Positions 42,969 through 55,626 of a DNA stretch of 64,000 nt are shown in pieces (position 1 is the stretch's first letter; each line of letters opens with the position of its first letter). Origin of the DNA: Porphyra umbilicalis. Its lineage: Eukaryota > Rhodophyta > Bangiophyceae > Bangiales > Bangiaceae. The notes beneath the pieces are model-generated. The model did not search any database. It had not been told where the DNA came from and worked only from the letters and a program-made list of their open reading frames with translations. The stretch spans positions 186,001-250,000 of the forward strand of contig KV918801.1 in the NCBI GenBank assembly GCA_002049455.2, read 5' to 3'. A program made the position numbers and the translations under genes.

Positions 42969-45900
42969 ATGGGTGGCAACAACTGGTGCTCTCGAAAGAA
43001 GCGCAAGGCCGATCGTACGCGTCAGACGTCCTCGACGACTGGAGGCTCTGCATCGGCTGCTCCTCCAAAGCGCTCGAAAGAGACTAACGCTAGGGCTGTC
43101 GCACCTGGCCGCGCCCCAACCTCCGATGAGGAGGAGTCATCAACCGACAACCCCCGAACGACGCCCAAGAGCGGCGACCACGAATCATCAACGCACAAGA
43201 TGCTCATGGACGCCGTTGCGGCAGCCGTCACGGCGTCTTCACAAGAACTTGACGGTCTTCAGCGCCGTGTTTCCAAAGAGAAGAAACGCCTTCAAGAGGC
43301 AACTGGTGGGCGAGCCGACGGCCAAGCTGCCACCGACCGCCAAGCTGCTGCCGACCGCCAAGCCGCAGCCGACCGCCAAGCCGTCCTCCAGCAGCAAGCG
43401 GCGGCCGAGAGCGCGGCCGCGGTGGAAAAAGAGCGTCAAAACGCCGTCGACAGGCAAGCCGCCGCCGACCGTCAAGCCGCCGCCGACCGCCAAGCCGTCC
43501 TTGAGAAGCAAGCGGCGGCCCAGAGCGCGGTCGAGGTGGCAAAAGAGCGTCAAGCCACCGCCGACTGCCAAGCTGCCGCCGACCGCCAAGCAGCCGCTGA
43601 CCGCCAAGCCGCCGCCGACCGTCAAGCCGCCGCCGATCGCCACGCCGCCTCCGACCGCCAAGCCGCCTCCGACCGCCAAGTCGTCCTTGAGAAGCAAGCG
43701 GCGGCCGAGAGCGCGGTCGAGGTCGCAACAGAGCGTTAAGCCGCCACCGACCGCCCAGCTGCCGCCGACCGCCAGGCAGCCGCTGACCGCCAAGCCGCTG
43801 CCGACCGCCAAGCCGCCTCCGAACTCCAAGTCGTCCTCGAGCAGCATGCGGCGGCCGAGAGCGCCGAAAAGGCGGCCAAAGAGCGACAAGCAGCCGCTGA
43901 CCGCCAAGCCGTCGCCGACCGCCAAGCAGCCGCTGAGCGCCAAGCCGCCGCCGACGGTCAAGCCGCCGCCGATCGCCAAGCCGCCACCGACCGCCAAGCC
44001 GCCTCCGACCGCAAAGTTGTCCTCGAGCAGCAAGCGGTGGCCGTGAGCGCCGTCAACGCGGCCAGAGAGCGACAAGCAGCAGCTGACCGCCAAGCCGCCG
44101 CCGACCGCCAAGCCGCCGCCGACCGCCAAGCCGCCGCCAACATCCATGCCGCCTCCGACCGCCAAGTCGTCCTCGAGCAGCACACAGCGGCAGAGAGTGC
44201 CGCAAAGGCGGCTAAAGAGCGACCAGCCGCCGCCGACCACCAAGCTGCCGCCGACCGCCAAGACGCCACCGACCGCCAAGCCGCCGCCAACCGCCAAGCC
44301 GTCCTCGAGCAGCAAGCGGTGGCTGATAGCGCGGACGAGGCGGCCAAAAAGCGTCAAGCCGCCGCCGACCGCCAAGCCGCCGCCGACCGCCAAGCCGCCG
44401 CCGACAGCCAAGCCGCCGCCGCCTGACAAGCTGCCGCCGACCGCCAAGCCGCGGCCGAACGCCAAGACGCTGCCGACCGCCAAGACGCCGCCGACCGCCA
44501 AGCCGCTGCCGACCGCCACGCCGTCCTGCAGCTGCAAGAGGCGGCAGAGAGCGCGGCCGAGGTGGCCAAAGAGCGCCAAGCCGCCGCCGACCGCCAAGCC
44601 GCCGCCGACGGCCAGGCCGTCGCGCCAGCAGACATTGCTACGGCGGCTGGGACGGGGGCTGCGTCGCAGCCGGGCAATGACGCCCGGGGCACAACCGGTG
44701 CTGGTTTTTCAGCTTCCTGCCAATGTGGCGTGGACCGCGCCTTCGCGTGCACCGGTTCACCGCTCGACTATGAGCGAGGAGTTTGGCGCCGCAGCAAGAA
44801 GGGCAGCCGAGACTGTGTGGCTCCGACCGCCTCCTGCGCCAGCGCTCTTGAGCGCAGGGACTCCATGGTCTCCCCCTTCCATTGGGGTCCCATCAGAGCC
44901 TGCCTTGCTCCCCAGCGGTACTTCTACGGCGTCCACTAGGGCATCTCCAACCTCAAATGATCCTTCGTTTGGCCGAGGCTTGGTTTTGGGCTCCACGGCG
45001 TCGAGCGCCGCACCGCAGCAGCCGTCTATTCCAGGTAGGCCCGGTAGCCCCTCCGCGGGCGCCGCTGCAGCTCCTTCTGGGGGAGCACCGGCATCATCTG
45101 GAGGAGCTGTTCGGGTACCTCAAGGCGGTAGCGGTGCGCTACGCGCGCCTGCGAGCGGAGGGGGGGGTGCTGCTGCCTTGACTGGCGCTGCTACTCTACA
45201 AGTGCAATTCGAGAGCTGGACACGCCTGTTTGCCAACTCGGGTGCCACCTTTGATGCCATCCCTCATGGACAGCTCATCGCCGTGCTCATAAAGGCCGAG
45301 GTCTACCCGACGTACCTGATCAACTTCGCGGCTGGGCGCTCTGTACACACTCCACTGGCGACAAAGAACAGCTTGGAGCCCTGGTTCACTGACGTGCTTC
45401 GCAGCGCGCTGCCGGCCGGGCACTATGGTGAAGTGACGCGTCTGGGCACATTCCTTGTCTCCAACCTCCTCACCGTCATCAACCTCCTGTACGCCAAGTT
45501 CAACAACGACCTGCCGGACAAGCCGATTGCAGATGCCACCGTGGCGCCACTGCTTGGTGCGCTCAACTCCTCGTTGGAGGCGCCCGGCGTGGCCGCGCCT
45601 GCGGCGCCCCCGTGCGGCAGCCCGCCGTCGACGCGCACATCCGAGCCTCTTCTGACAACACAGGTGCAAGGCACCTCGAGCATGCCCGGTGCAGATGCCT
45701 CTGCTCTGGCTGAGGGCGGCGTCGCGCCTGCCCGCCCACCTCGCAAGTCCGTGCGGCAAGGTGCGGGGTCAAAAAAATCTGCCGCTGTGGACAAGGTGTA
45801 CCCGAGCAAGCAAGACCCTACTTGGAGGCGCATGATGATCGCGGCGCGCATCCTTCTCGAGGAGTACGACGCCGAAAAGGACGTTTGGTCGGACGTGGAC

Positions 45901-46422
45901 AACATCCGCTCGGACGTGGTAGCCGAGACCAAGAAGAGCATCTGCGCGGAGTCATTGCGCATCATGTTGTCTTCCTTCCAATGGGGAGGTCACGGCAAAC
46001 CCGAGAACCGCGTGTACGACAAGCTGCTTCAAGTCGCCATGAACAAGCCGGGGGTCGACGACAAGGAGAAGGCGCGCGTCTACATCCTCCGACTGTGGCA
46101 TGTCGCCTGGGCGGATAGGGACTGGAAAGACAAGGAGGAGGACCGGGAGGTGACAACGACAACCGCCGGGAAGAAGAAGCCGTCTGCTCGAGTGCCGTGG
46201 AAGGTGTGGCTCGATGAGCTGCTCGGCTTTGTGCCGGAGTTGGACCGAATTCGTGCCGAGGAGGGACATGTAGCCACGTCGAGTAGCGCGCCCCCTTCTG
46301 ACGGTGTGGCTCCACAGCTGGGCGGGGGTCCCACTTCTGTTGCTGAGTCGGCTTTGCATCATACTGGCGGAGAGGGCCCCGGGGGGGACGTCGGTCAAAG
46401 GGATGAGGCACAGACTCTGTAG
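42969..46422 (+). pseudogene. gene B, copy 2, interrupted
   Basis: Starts MGGNNWCSRKKRKADR as in copy 1 and ends GGDVGQRDEAQTL. The repeat region is longer than in copy 1 and the frame changes several times within it. No single frame spans the gene; the C-terminal 600 codons are open in a frame that reads the upstream repeat as PPTAK. The C-terminal blocks are well conserved with copy 1. The change just before the C-terminal part falls at GTGCTG(G)TTTTTCAG, which looks like a 3' splice site. An unrecognised intron could therefore explain part of the disruption. Confidence 0.6.
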
Positions 46423-47335
46423 TGTAGCTCGGCTGGGGGTTGAGGGTGCGCGAGGTGTTCTTTGTTGGAGATGATATAGGTCCTTTGCCGTATCGAATGC
46501 CGTCTTGTCGATACATACGCCCATGCTGCGCGTCTTGGTGCCGTCGTGTGCAGCGCTGCTTGGGGTTTTCATTGTCTTTGCGCTGGATCCATCTTGTCTC
46601 CGTCCTTGGTCGCTTCGTATCATGTGAGAGTGCGTTGAGGCTACGCCTCGAAGTCGCCATGCTCCCGACTGTGGTGCGCTTGTCCTTGTATCGTGAATTG
46701 TAGTATCACACGGTCACTTGTTTGCGATATCTTGTCACTAGATGTTGTAATCTCGTGCGTGGTTCTCGACGCTACCTGATTAAACGTAATCTAGTTTGTG
46801 ATTTTGCTTCTCGTAACAGTAGGGGTAGTGGTGGTTACAACATCCACGATACCGTACGAGTACACGAACTGTTTGTGGCGATCCGTCCGAGGACCTCCAG
46901 TGTCGTGGCTACCGTGGTTTCCATAGCTGGGCGGAAGCGCATCCAAAATATCATTCATATCATCACCCTGATCCGCATTCCACTCTGTCAGCGGCAGCTG
47001 CCGTGAAAGTTCGACACGGCGGTCGATCTGTTCTAAATTTTATTTGGGGCTCGCCACCGCGCCGATGTGCGGCGCGCCCGACACTTCTGCCACCACAGCC
47101 ATTGGTGTCACCTTGGGACACTGCCACCAGGTCATATTGCATCCCAGACTGCGGGGATTGCGGTCCACACGCCGCTGACTGTGGTTGAGTATTGGCCGCA
47201 CTCTCCAACGCTGACGCAGCTGCGACGGCGTTTTCCACGTCTGCAAACGGTTGAGGAGAAGCCTAGTCGCCGTCGGCGGCAGTAGCGGCGGCCCAGTCGA
47301 CGGGGATTGCTGCACCGTCGCCGCCCCCACCGCCG

Positions 47336-47824
47336 TCACCAAGCACGGATAAAAAATGACTGGTGCACTTCTGGGGCCGCCCAGCCGGTATAACCCAAGC
47401 AGGGTGACACAGGGGCCGCCGTTGCCGCTCCGCGAAACCCCCGCCGAGGTGCTGTGTTCCCGCAGTGCGCTGGGGCCTGTGAGGGGGCGGCAGGCAAAGG
47501 TGCGTGCCCGGCCGCCGCCCGCGCACCCGCCCCCACCGGTGCCGTGGTGCTGACAGAAGCTGTGGCGGACCGACGCGAGGCCGCTCGCTGCACTGCGGCA
47601 ACTGTCGCCGCACGGGGAGGTGCAGGCTGCGGCGCCGCCGCCGTCGCCCGACCGTCGGCCGTTGTTGCCAGCAGGGCAACGGCGACCGCGCCAGTAGCCG
47701 TCACCGAAAGCACAGGGGTCGCTTCGCGGGCGACTGTTGTGGCGGGCACCGCGGCCACGCCGAGGCAGCAGTTGTCACACACTGTCGCTTGTGCGTAAAG
47801 GCAATGCTGCTGAACACATATCAA
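47336..47824 (-). CDS. Ala/Thr/Val-rich ORF, copy 2
   Basis: Counterpart of 37440-38000; the first ~110 residues are nearly identical and the end differs by a frame change at GCCGAGGTG near 47450. Low confidence as a gene. Confidence 0.3.
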   Translation of the reverse strand: MICVQQHCLYAQATVCDNCCLGVAAVPATTVAREATPVLSVTATGAVAVALLATTADGRATAAAPQPAPPRAATVAAVQRAASRRSATASVSTTAPVGAGARAAAGHAPLPAAPSQAPAHCGNTAPRRGFRGAATAAPVSPCLGYTGWAAPEVHQSFFIRAW

Positions 47825-48806
47825 TGCAAATCAGCATGATGGTGTGGGTTTCAGCCCACTCTGACTACATAGGCGTGATCAGGGACGTCCCTTTACCCAG
47901 AAGAAACGATAAAGTCAAGCACCGCCCGACTTTCTTCTCGGCACCCTACTGTCCCAAGATGTGCTGCCCTTCCCCACCATACAGGCCAAGGACATCCTCC
48001 TCGAGTCAGCAGCAGGTCCGACCCAACATGAACACCATGTCACAATCCACCGGGGAGCTCAAGTAGGCAGAGAACAGCCCCTGGTCATGTCGGAGTGCAC
48101 AGAATTGTACAACAAGGGCTCCTTCATGCCCATATGACACCCTACCTGCCCTTCACGCGCGCCGCGCGACCGATGTCAGCTTGGAACGAATTTGGTCCGA
48201 GTGAATCTTTCAGAATAATCTAATATGGTCCAGCGATCAAAAGGTTTCTATTCAATGTCTAGACGATTGCAGCCTGAGTACAGCACGAAACAACCGCAGC
48301 TCCTTGCATGGAACTACTATTGAGAGGCCTCAGAACGCCTGACATGTGACAGACACGGCTCCTAAGACAGAAACCATGCCACGAGATTTCAATAACATAC
48401 GTCGAGTGAAAGCTGTCATCTGGGCAGTGTCTGATTTTCTGTTGATGGCCGCTCTTCGCTCGGTTAGCCACAACCCCTGGCGCAGGGTCTTCCATGCGCC
48501 CCGTCAATCTGAGACGAGGGTCACTGCCAGCACGCCGCAGTTGTCTCACAGCTCCCCCGCCCCGACCCTTGTATGCGAACAAGTGAGAGCTCATGCGTTG
48601 GCACAGTAGGATAAGTACCTGGGCGGGGTACACGCGTGAGTGGAAAGAGCATAAGAACACCATCGTCGTGCCCGCCGTTGTGGCAGTAGCCAGCCATGGG
48701 AGTGTACTTAGGCACCTGCTGTGGGCTGCTCCGGTGGACCGGACCTGCTGCGCGCGTGGCAGCGAGAGTCAACTAGGAACTGATTGCTGGAGTATCCCGG
48801 GTGTTG

Positions 48807-50735
48807 GGTCAAAGCAGTGCCAACACTGGCCAGTCCAATTGATGACGTACCTTTCGCTGGCACTGGCCCATCTTGTGGATAGCGTATGCGCCTTCTGTTC
48901 CTACCTATAGCGATTCCCATTGCTTTTAGTTGGAAAAAACACTGCGGCCGGTCTCTAATACTGTACTCTGTTACTTAAAACCAGCTCAAAACAAAACGGG
49001 AACTCTCTGCTCGCGCCTCTCTCCTTGTCTAGAAGGAGCTCTTTGGCAGATGACGCGTCGGCCGCGGCCGGGTGGGCGGCCAGGCAGGAAAACACGCAAA
49101 ACGAGAACGTTTTGCAGTGGCGACGGGCTGTCATTGGCGAGAAGGGCAGCGACGGCCGCGGTAGCCGAGAAGTGGGGCGCGGTGAAGCACTGAGACAGAA
49201 CTGGTGGGGCGGTGGTAGTGGCCAGGTCAGGTCGTCAGCTCGTTTTCAGGCCATTGGGCGTCCACAATGACGACTCGCCCACAATGCCAATTCGCGACCT
49301 CGAGCCCCACCTCGCCGCTCAGCTCCCCCCGACCCCTCCCCAGACCCCCCCACCAAACCTCCACCCCAGCGCCCCCCCAGCCCCCCCCCCCAGCATCCTC
49401 CCCACGCACTCCCCAATTCTCGCCAAACCCCGCCGCCCCCCCCACACCCCCCCAGAGAGCCCCCACTATCGCTTGTAGCCCCACGCAAGATCTTGGTAGC
49501 CCACTTATCGTTGTGGGTCCTTTTTTCCGAGATACTACGCCGTCTTGGCAGTTGGGACACGACGTGCCGGGATGCTCAGGGTGGCCCACGCTGCCAGCAT
49601 GACAACACGTCTGCTATCCTGTAAGGCCCTCGAGACCAAATGGGCTGCTCGATAGCATGGTCGCTCTTTTTTCCGGCAACGAGCGCTTGCTCGATATCTC
49701 AGAGATAGTGGCTCTGTGGCGGAGATGACATTTACGCCCGAGTAGCGAGGCGGCCAAGCAGCCCCACCTGTGAGAAATGCAGAGCTGGCGGGACGCCTGT
49801 AGAACGAACAGTCATGCTCGGGCGTCACGCGGCTATCTCACTTGCAGCAAGATCTATGGCTAGATCTCCGGCGTCTACGGCCATTGTGAAAGCGCGGGGA
49901 GGCCGAAGATCGCTGCATCTCCGCTCGAACTCGAGTAGTTGTCGACAAAGTTCAGGAAAGTACTCCATAAGATGTACGATAACCTATATCGCTTCCAACT
50001 AATTCCTGAAGGTTGATCTTAAACACTGTTCGCAATCGTTGCGCGTGAGTCCAAGGAAGGGGGTATTGTCGACGCAGTATCCAATGGAGAGTGTTGCGTA
50101 GCACCCCAGGCCAGTCTCGACAGCAGAGGACTGACAGCATATGGCATCCCCCTTTTTCTGACAGTCTCTTTGAGACGCTCAGAGTCAGCGAAACACGCCT
50201 GAAAGACGACCTCCAGGATTGTGACACACCGGCTTCCACCTTGCTTGAACGACGGTATGACTGCTGACCCCGCAAGTCAGGCCCGTCTCTCGAGGGGCGC
50301 AACGCACTTGTCCAAAGTAAGGCGCTCAAATCTCATCTGACAGCCTCAACAGCCTGGAGATGGCTCAGCTCTGACGCATGACGGCTCCCCGCCAATGCGC
50401 TGGAAACGTATGCAGTGTCCTACCGCACTGTACGCCATGGAGTGCTCGTCTGAAAGAGGTTGCGCTCTTGCTGTGGTACCACTGCCGCCGTATGTTTTGT
50501 GTCAAGCCTACGCGAGACGTCGAATAGATGCAGGCCACGAGTCAGTTGTCAATACTTTGAACTTTGACCAGGCCCTGACTGATGGTATGACACCGTTGCG
50601 TTTGTATGTCTTAGTCTGGGAGCGCGCGGGACCCCACTGTTCTAGAAGGTGCTAGCTGAATGGCATATTACGCATTCTGGGCTTCCCATTTATTTACAAA
50701 CCTGTGATGTACTTTCTCACACCAAGTGGAAAATG
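48807..50735. other. no gene seen; C-rich tract at 49290-49460
   Basis: Unique sequence after the duplicated block. 49290-49460 is an irregular C-rich tract (CCCCACC, CCCCCC) whose reverse strand is G-rich with potential quadruplex runs. All ORFs are short or compositional. A 20-bp phrase, ACACTGGCCAGTCCAATTGA near 48830, has a diverged inverted match near 52850-52868. Confidence 0.4.
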
Positions 50736-50739
50736 CCGC

Positions 50740-52070
50740 CGACGCCGCCCACCACCATCCACCACACCCATCCCTCGCGGCCGCGCCGCCTACGCCAGCT
50801 GCCGTCCCCGCCCCCCCTCCAGCTGCCATTGCCCCGCTCCGCCAGCTTCCATAGCTCCCCCCCCGCAGCCGCAGCAGCTCTTCCCCCCGGCCGTCGCCGC
50901 CCCCCACAGCCAGAAGCCGCCGCCACGCCCCCCAGCCGCTGCCGCCGCCCACCGTCAGCAGTCATCTTGACCCCTAGCGCCAGCTGTCTCTTCAGTGCTT
51001 CACCGCGCGATTTCCCCACTCCCTACTACACCCCCTTGCTGTCATTCTTCGGTAGCTCCCCCTGCCGCAGCGCTGCCTCCGCCAGCCGCAGCTCCGCCCC
51101 ACGCCAGCCGTCGCTGACTCCCACAGCCATCCCTTGCTGGTGTCCCCTGCAGCCGCGCCGCTCCACCAGCAGTCTCTTACCCCCTCTTTCAGCCCGTTCC
51201 ACTCTTCCCCATCAGCCGTCGTGCCCACCCACCGCCATCCGCCGCCACCTCTCCCCGCCAGCCGCTTCCGCCGCCGCCGCCGCCCACCGGCAGCGGGCGC
51301 CATCACCTACCGCTAGCCGCTGCGGTCCCCCCCCTCTAGCCGCCACCGCCGCCGTCGCATACTACCAGCCGCTGCGACCCCTCCCCGCCAGCTGCTGCTG
51401 TCGCCCACGGCCATCTCCCACCAGCCTCCCCTGACACGGCGGCGGCCTCGCCAGCGCCGTCACCCCCCCCTCGCAGGCCGCAGCCTCCGCGTACTTCCAG
51501 CTGCCACCGTCACTTTTCAAGCACTCTGCTACTGCTTGCAAGCGCCGTACACACTCGCCAGCCCCGCCGGCGGCTGGCGCGCGCGGCTCGGTGAAAGGGG
51601 AGACCGGTAGGAGATGGCGGTGGGCGACGGCGGCAGCTGGTGGGAGGGGGTGGCAGCGGCTGCTGGTGTGCGACGGCGGCGATGGCGGCTAGTGGGGGGG
51701 GACCGCAGCGGCTAGCGGTAGGTGATGGCGGCGGCTGCCAGTGGGCGCCGGCCGCAGCGGCGGCTGGTAGGCAGGGGCTGCGGCGGCTGGCGGTGGCGGC
51801 TGACCGCGGGCGGCGGCGGCGGCGAGTGTAAACTGCAGCTGTCGTGCGGCGGCGGTTGTAGTGTGCGGCAGCGCTCGGTAGTAAGGGCAGCAGCAGGGGG
51901 CGGTTGCAGATCCTGGCGGTCAGCGACGGCAACGGCCAGGTGTGACAGGCGGCTGGTGGTCTTCAGTGGAAGGTGTGGGTGACGTGGGCAGGCGGGGAAG
52001 TGTGGCGGAGGGGTCGGCAGCGATTGGCTGGCGGGGGTAGCAGCAGCGCTGCGGGATGGGAGATGCACGG
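50740..52070. repeat. large GC-rich imperfect inverted repeat
   Basis: The left half (50740-51440) is C-rich and the right half (51590-52070) is G-rich. The best-matching arms are about 51265-51430 and 51605-51765, where CATCACCTACCGCTAGCCGC and its complement are exact and the rest has occasional mismatches. The centre is near 51517. Open frames inside are Pro/Ser/Ala-rich on one side and Gly/Ala-rich on the other. They mirror each other, so I treat them as repeat, not genes. Confidence 0.7.
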
Positions 52071-54243
52071 CGTGAAGGGTGCAGGATTTACGTCATTACT
52101 TTTCTTATCTCTGTGTTTGCATTGTAGGCATCCTGCCACATGACCGACACTTTGTGTGCAGCATACACTGGTACAGAGGCTTCTCCGACCTCTTGACCTT
52201 GTCTCTTTGCCGGCGAGATGTAATCAGCAGGTGCCAGCGTACACCGGGAGGTGTATCTGTGAGCACGGGTGTGGAGTGCTGGTTCAGGAAGTCACTCGTA
52301 AAGGAGACTCGTGTGGCGCCTCTGGGAACGTAAGAACGCAGACAACGTGCAATGGCCTCCTTGTCGCCATGCCGGTCCCGTTTCTGTAACTCAGTAATGA
52401 GCCCTGCATACCAGGAAGCAAACGAAAGCTGTACGTTATTCAGCGGACAGATAGCTCTGTGTCGCGAGCTGGCGTGAGCGTTGGCCTTGGTTACTTTTAG
52501 AGGACAGAAAAAATATGATGGATTCGTTTACACACAAAAAGGCGCACACTGCCACTTCCAGCACACTTCAAAAGTCCAGTAACGGCTATGACGAGAGACA
52601 GGTTCTTGTTTTGTTGAGCCCAGAAGTGCTCAACGCCTCTCTTTCTGGAACCAGATGGCAGCGGAGTAACGTGTACTGATCATGTCATGCACATTTTCTC
52701 CAAACCTGCTCAGAAGGGGCACTAAGTGTTGCAAGAGACACGCAGTAGTGTTTTTGGGAGAAGAAGGAACTAGAACAGCTGTAGGCGGGTTGAGAAGTGC
52801 AGGAGCGCAATTCACTGAGTTGGTGAGTGTCAGCTCTGGCACGTGACTCACTGGATTGGCCAGTGTCAGATCCGATCTACCGTTCCCAGCGGGTAGAACA
52901 TACCGTCAGAAAAGGTCCGGTTCGCCCCCGTTCATATTGATTCACGCTCCTTCCCTGCATTCAGCTGTAGCCGTGACGGCAGCCACGAACGTCAGTCCTT
53001 CGTCACCCGTGTCACAGACGTCGATACCCTCCACCTGTCTACAGCTCTGGCGACTTTCCATCACCGTTCTCAGCCCCGACCCCACGTCTACTCCGGCCAG
53101 CCGCCGCAGCCGCCTCCTGTGTCCGCCCTGCAATTCCAGCCGGTCACCGCCCTGCCAGTCAGCCGCCGCCATTCCTCGCCATCAGAATCCTCCGCCGGCT
53201 GCAGCTACGCACACCCACCATCCGCTACCGCACACCCCCGACACCTAACGCAGGCCCCCTCCAGCACCAGTCCCTGGACATAGCATCTGCCCTGTTTTTT
53301 CAATTGGCAACAAACCTCCACGTGCCAGCTGCCGTCGTCCACCCCCGCCAATAGGCGCTGCCCCGAAACAAAAGGCCCGTAGGCCATACACTGTACCGGC
53401 AGATCCTATAGCACCTCCAGTGGCTGCCCATGGCAGAGCTCTTTACATGGTCATACCGCTTTTGGAGCTGGTATACGCATCTCAGCACGATGCATCCCTG
53501 ACGGGGTGAACTGACATGGTATGACCGAAAACGATGGCTGAGTCGTTCACAATGCTTGTCATGCGGCGCAGCAATACCGTCAGCAACAAGCTGTATCGCT
53601 CTCTGTTGCTTAGGCGTCTATCCTAATGGACATGTCTTCAGCGCTGAGATCTGTAGGCAGTTCGTGCATGTGCCGTCGCATGCCCAAGCGACGAAAAGCA
53701 CCCGGAACAACCACGAAACACAGCGTATACTGGCTCGCGTTCCGCATTGCTCGCGGACTCGTATGTGGAAGGAGAGAGTCCAAGCAGCAACCCTTGTTCT
53801 TTGCTATCGTTATGCTGACGGATGCAGCCGCGGAGCACACTCATGCCTTGGTCTGCTTTCCTCCAAGACGTCACCGCGCACAACAGCGTTGCTTTGAATG
53901 AATGTTGCTCTTCATTCGTGCTTGCGGAATCAGCCTAATACCAGAAAGACATTGGACGGTCTCTGTTCTGAGATGACTAGTTTCTTCCCAAATGACAGCA
54001 GGGACTGTAGCTTCTGGCCGAATACTTTGCTTCGGAACTGCCAAAAGCAGGAAAATGGGATCACTATGCTGCGAGCACGAGACAATGATGAGTCATTTTT
54101 ATCTCGACTGCAGAAAATATGGTACAGTGCGGTAGTTCATAAACTCGTGACAGGACCAGAGACAAGGTACGAGATGAAACACATAGTGACACACTTATAT
54201 TTGTTGCAAGGTCGCTTTTAATTCTCGCACAAGTTAGTAGAAA
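52071..54243. other. no gene seen
   Basis: Balanced composition except for a C-rich stretch at about 53060-53250. The ORFs are short (up to 130 codons) with no recognisable content. Confidence 0.4.
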
Positions 54244-54401
54244 ATGCATACCATGCCCGATGCCGCACCAAACATTCCCAATGCGCTGGAGATTGTCTCC
54301 CTTCAGTGCTGCCAACATGACCCCCATCTCTTTGAGCTTTCGTGCGAGGCATCCAGCCTCAAGCCTCGCTTGCGGGCACGTTGTGCTGGCCTGCGACCAA
54401 C
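54244..54401 (+). other. possible first exon of the Ulp1-like gene
   Basis: ATG at 54244 opens MHTMPDAAPNIPNALEIV and runs to a GT(GAGC) donor at 54402. It is close upstream and on the same strand. Joining it to the most obvious acceptor (GACCAG at 54487) leaves the phase wrong, so the link is unproven. Confidence 0.3.
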
Positions 54402-54487
54402 GTGAGCATCACCATGTGGACGCGCAGCGCTCATCGTGCACGTGCCGAGGCTGTGGCAGGCGGCCATAACATTTGGACGTTGACCAG

Positions 54488-55626
54488 CTCCCGGCGCCGC
54501 ACGATGTTCCTGAGGAAGCTGGCCATGTCATGTTCACGTACGACCGCGGTCCAGGTGGTCCAGTCGCGGTCACCCGGGCGGACTGGATGAGTCTGGCTGA
54601 CGACGTGGACACTCGCGACGGCGTGGTCGACGCCATGGCTCGCTACGTCTGGCAAGAGGAGCTCCCCCGACGGATTCCGCGGACTGTCTTGTTTTTTGCA
54701 GTGTTTGGTACAAGCTGCTGCGCGAGGGAGGGCCGATTCGTGTGAGCTCCATGACCCAGTCGGAGGATATTTTTTCTTTCTCTACGTGGGTGTTCTTCTT
54801 TTGCGAGGCGGGACATTGGTGGATTGCTGTCCTTTCGGGTGTCCAACGTCTGGAAAGGGCGTTGGGAGTTACCGCCGCTGGTGGTGCCACACACACGGGC
54901 AAGCCAGCGGCGGTTCTCGCGTTCTTCAACTCCATGCGCGGCCTCCCAGCGTACTCCCAAGCGCGGTCTGCGATTGTTGGTTGGTTGCACTTTGAGTGGA
55001 TGCGGCGAGGTCTTGCCGGGGATGACGTGGGTCGACTTGCGCCGGGATGGGTTGCTTCTTGTCTTGCGGTTTCGACTCCCACTGTGCCCCAACAGCGCAA
55101 CCCGCACGACTGTGGTCTGTACGCGCTGTCGTTTTTCCGCTCCTTCTTTTCGTGCTGCCCTGAGGATCGTTCCTTGTTGCTGCGCTCAGGGGTAGTCGGC
55201 AAGAGGGCGTGGCACGTGGCCTTCAAACTCCAAACACGCGCCGACCTGCGCGACGTTTGTGCGGCGCTGATGGAGCGAGAACGTGGCGCTCGTGGTGTTG
55301 TGCTGGACCAAAACAAGAAGGCGAATCGTACTCGGCACACGATGGGGGCGGGCGCGGTTTCCCGGCCGCCGTCTGTTACACGCGGTATCCTGATACCTTC
55401 TAGTGGCCGTGGCCCGCAGCCGCGCCATGCCTCTGTTGCGGAGCCAAGTTTGGGCGCGGATGTCGTGGATGTCGGGACGCTGGTGGTGGCACATCCTGGC
55501 GTCCCAGCGCCCATGGGCTCGTCCAAGTCCGGGATATCCCCAACGCACCCTCGGTCGCCGCCAGCGCTCATCCAACCGTGGCTACCGCCAGGCCGGCACG
55601 GACGTAGACGGTGCTCATGCGACTGA
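54488..55626 (+). CDS. Ulp1/C48-type cysteine protease
   Basis: A SUMO-protease-fold peptidase. VTRADWMSLADDVDTRDGVV matches the domain start. VWYKLLREGG and SEDIFSFSTWVFFF lead to HWWIAVLSG (catalytic His) and VPQQRNPHDCGLYALSFF (Gln and catalytic Cys). The acidic residue of the triad is not obvious. The first ~70 codons and the rest are in different frames; the change falls at a T6 run at about 54692-54697. One extra T would give a continuous family-like sequence, so it is either a real one-base loss or a sequence error. No ATG opens the first part; an upstream exon is likely. C48 proteases occur both as host deSUMOylases and as passengers in DNA transposons (e.g. some MULEs). The repeat-rich setting favours the latter. 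The C-terminus after ~55280 is Arg/Pro-rich. Confidence 0.75.

Larger units (their letters stand above)
38986..48806 (+). repeat. duplicated ~9.8-kb block, copy 2
   Basis: Starts CTCATGAAAATTGCC, offset 9642 from copy 1, and ends GTGTTG at 48806, after which sequence becomes unique. It is about 180 bp longer than copy 1, mostly from expansion in the gene B repeat. Single-base differences are scattered through coding and non-coding parts. Confidence 0.92.

Noticed and set aside
50649-51434. 261-codon Pro/Ser-rich protein
   Set aside because: It lies in one arm of a GC-rich inverted repeat; the other arm gives the mirror peptide on the opposite strand.
48826-52870. 4-kb transposon bounded by the inverted pair ACACTGGCCA(G/A)TCCA
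   Set aside because: The match is short and imperfect, no target duplication is seen, and no transposase lies between.
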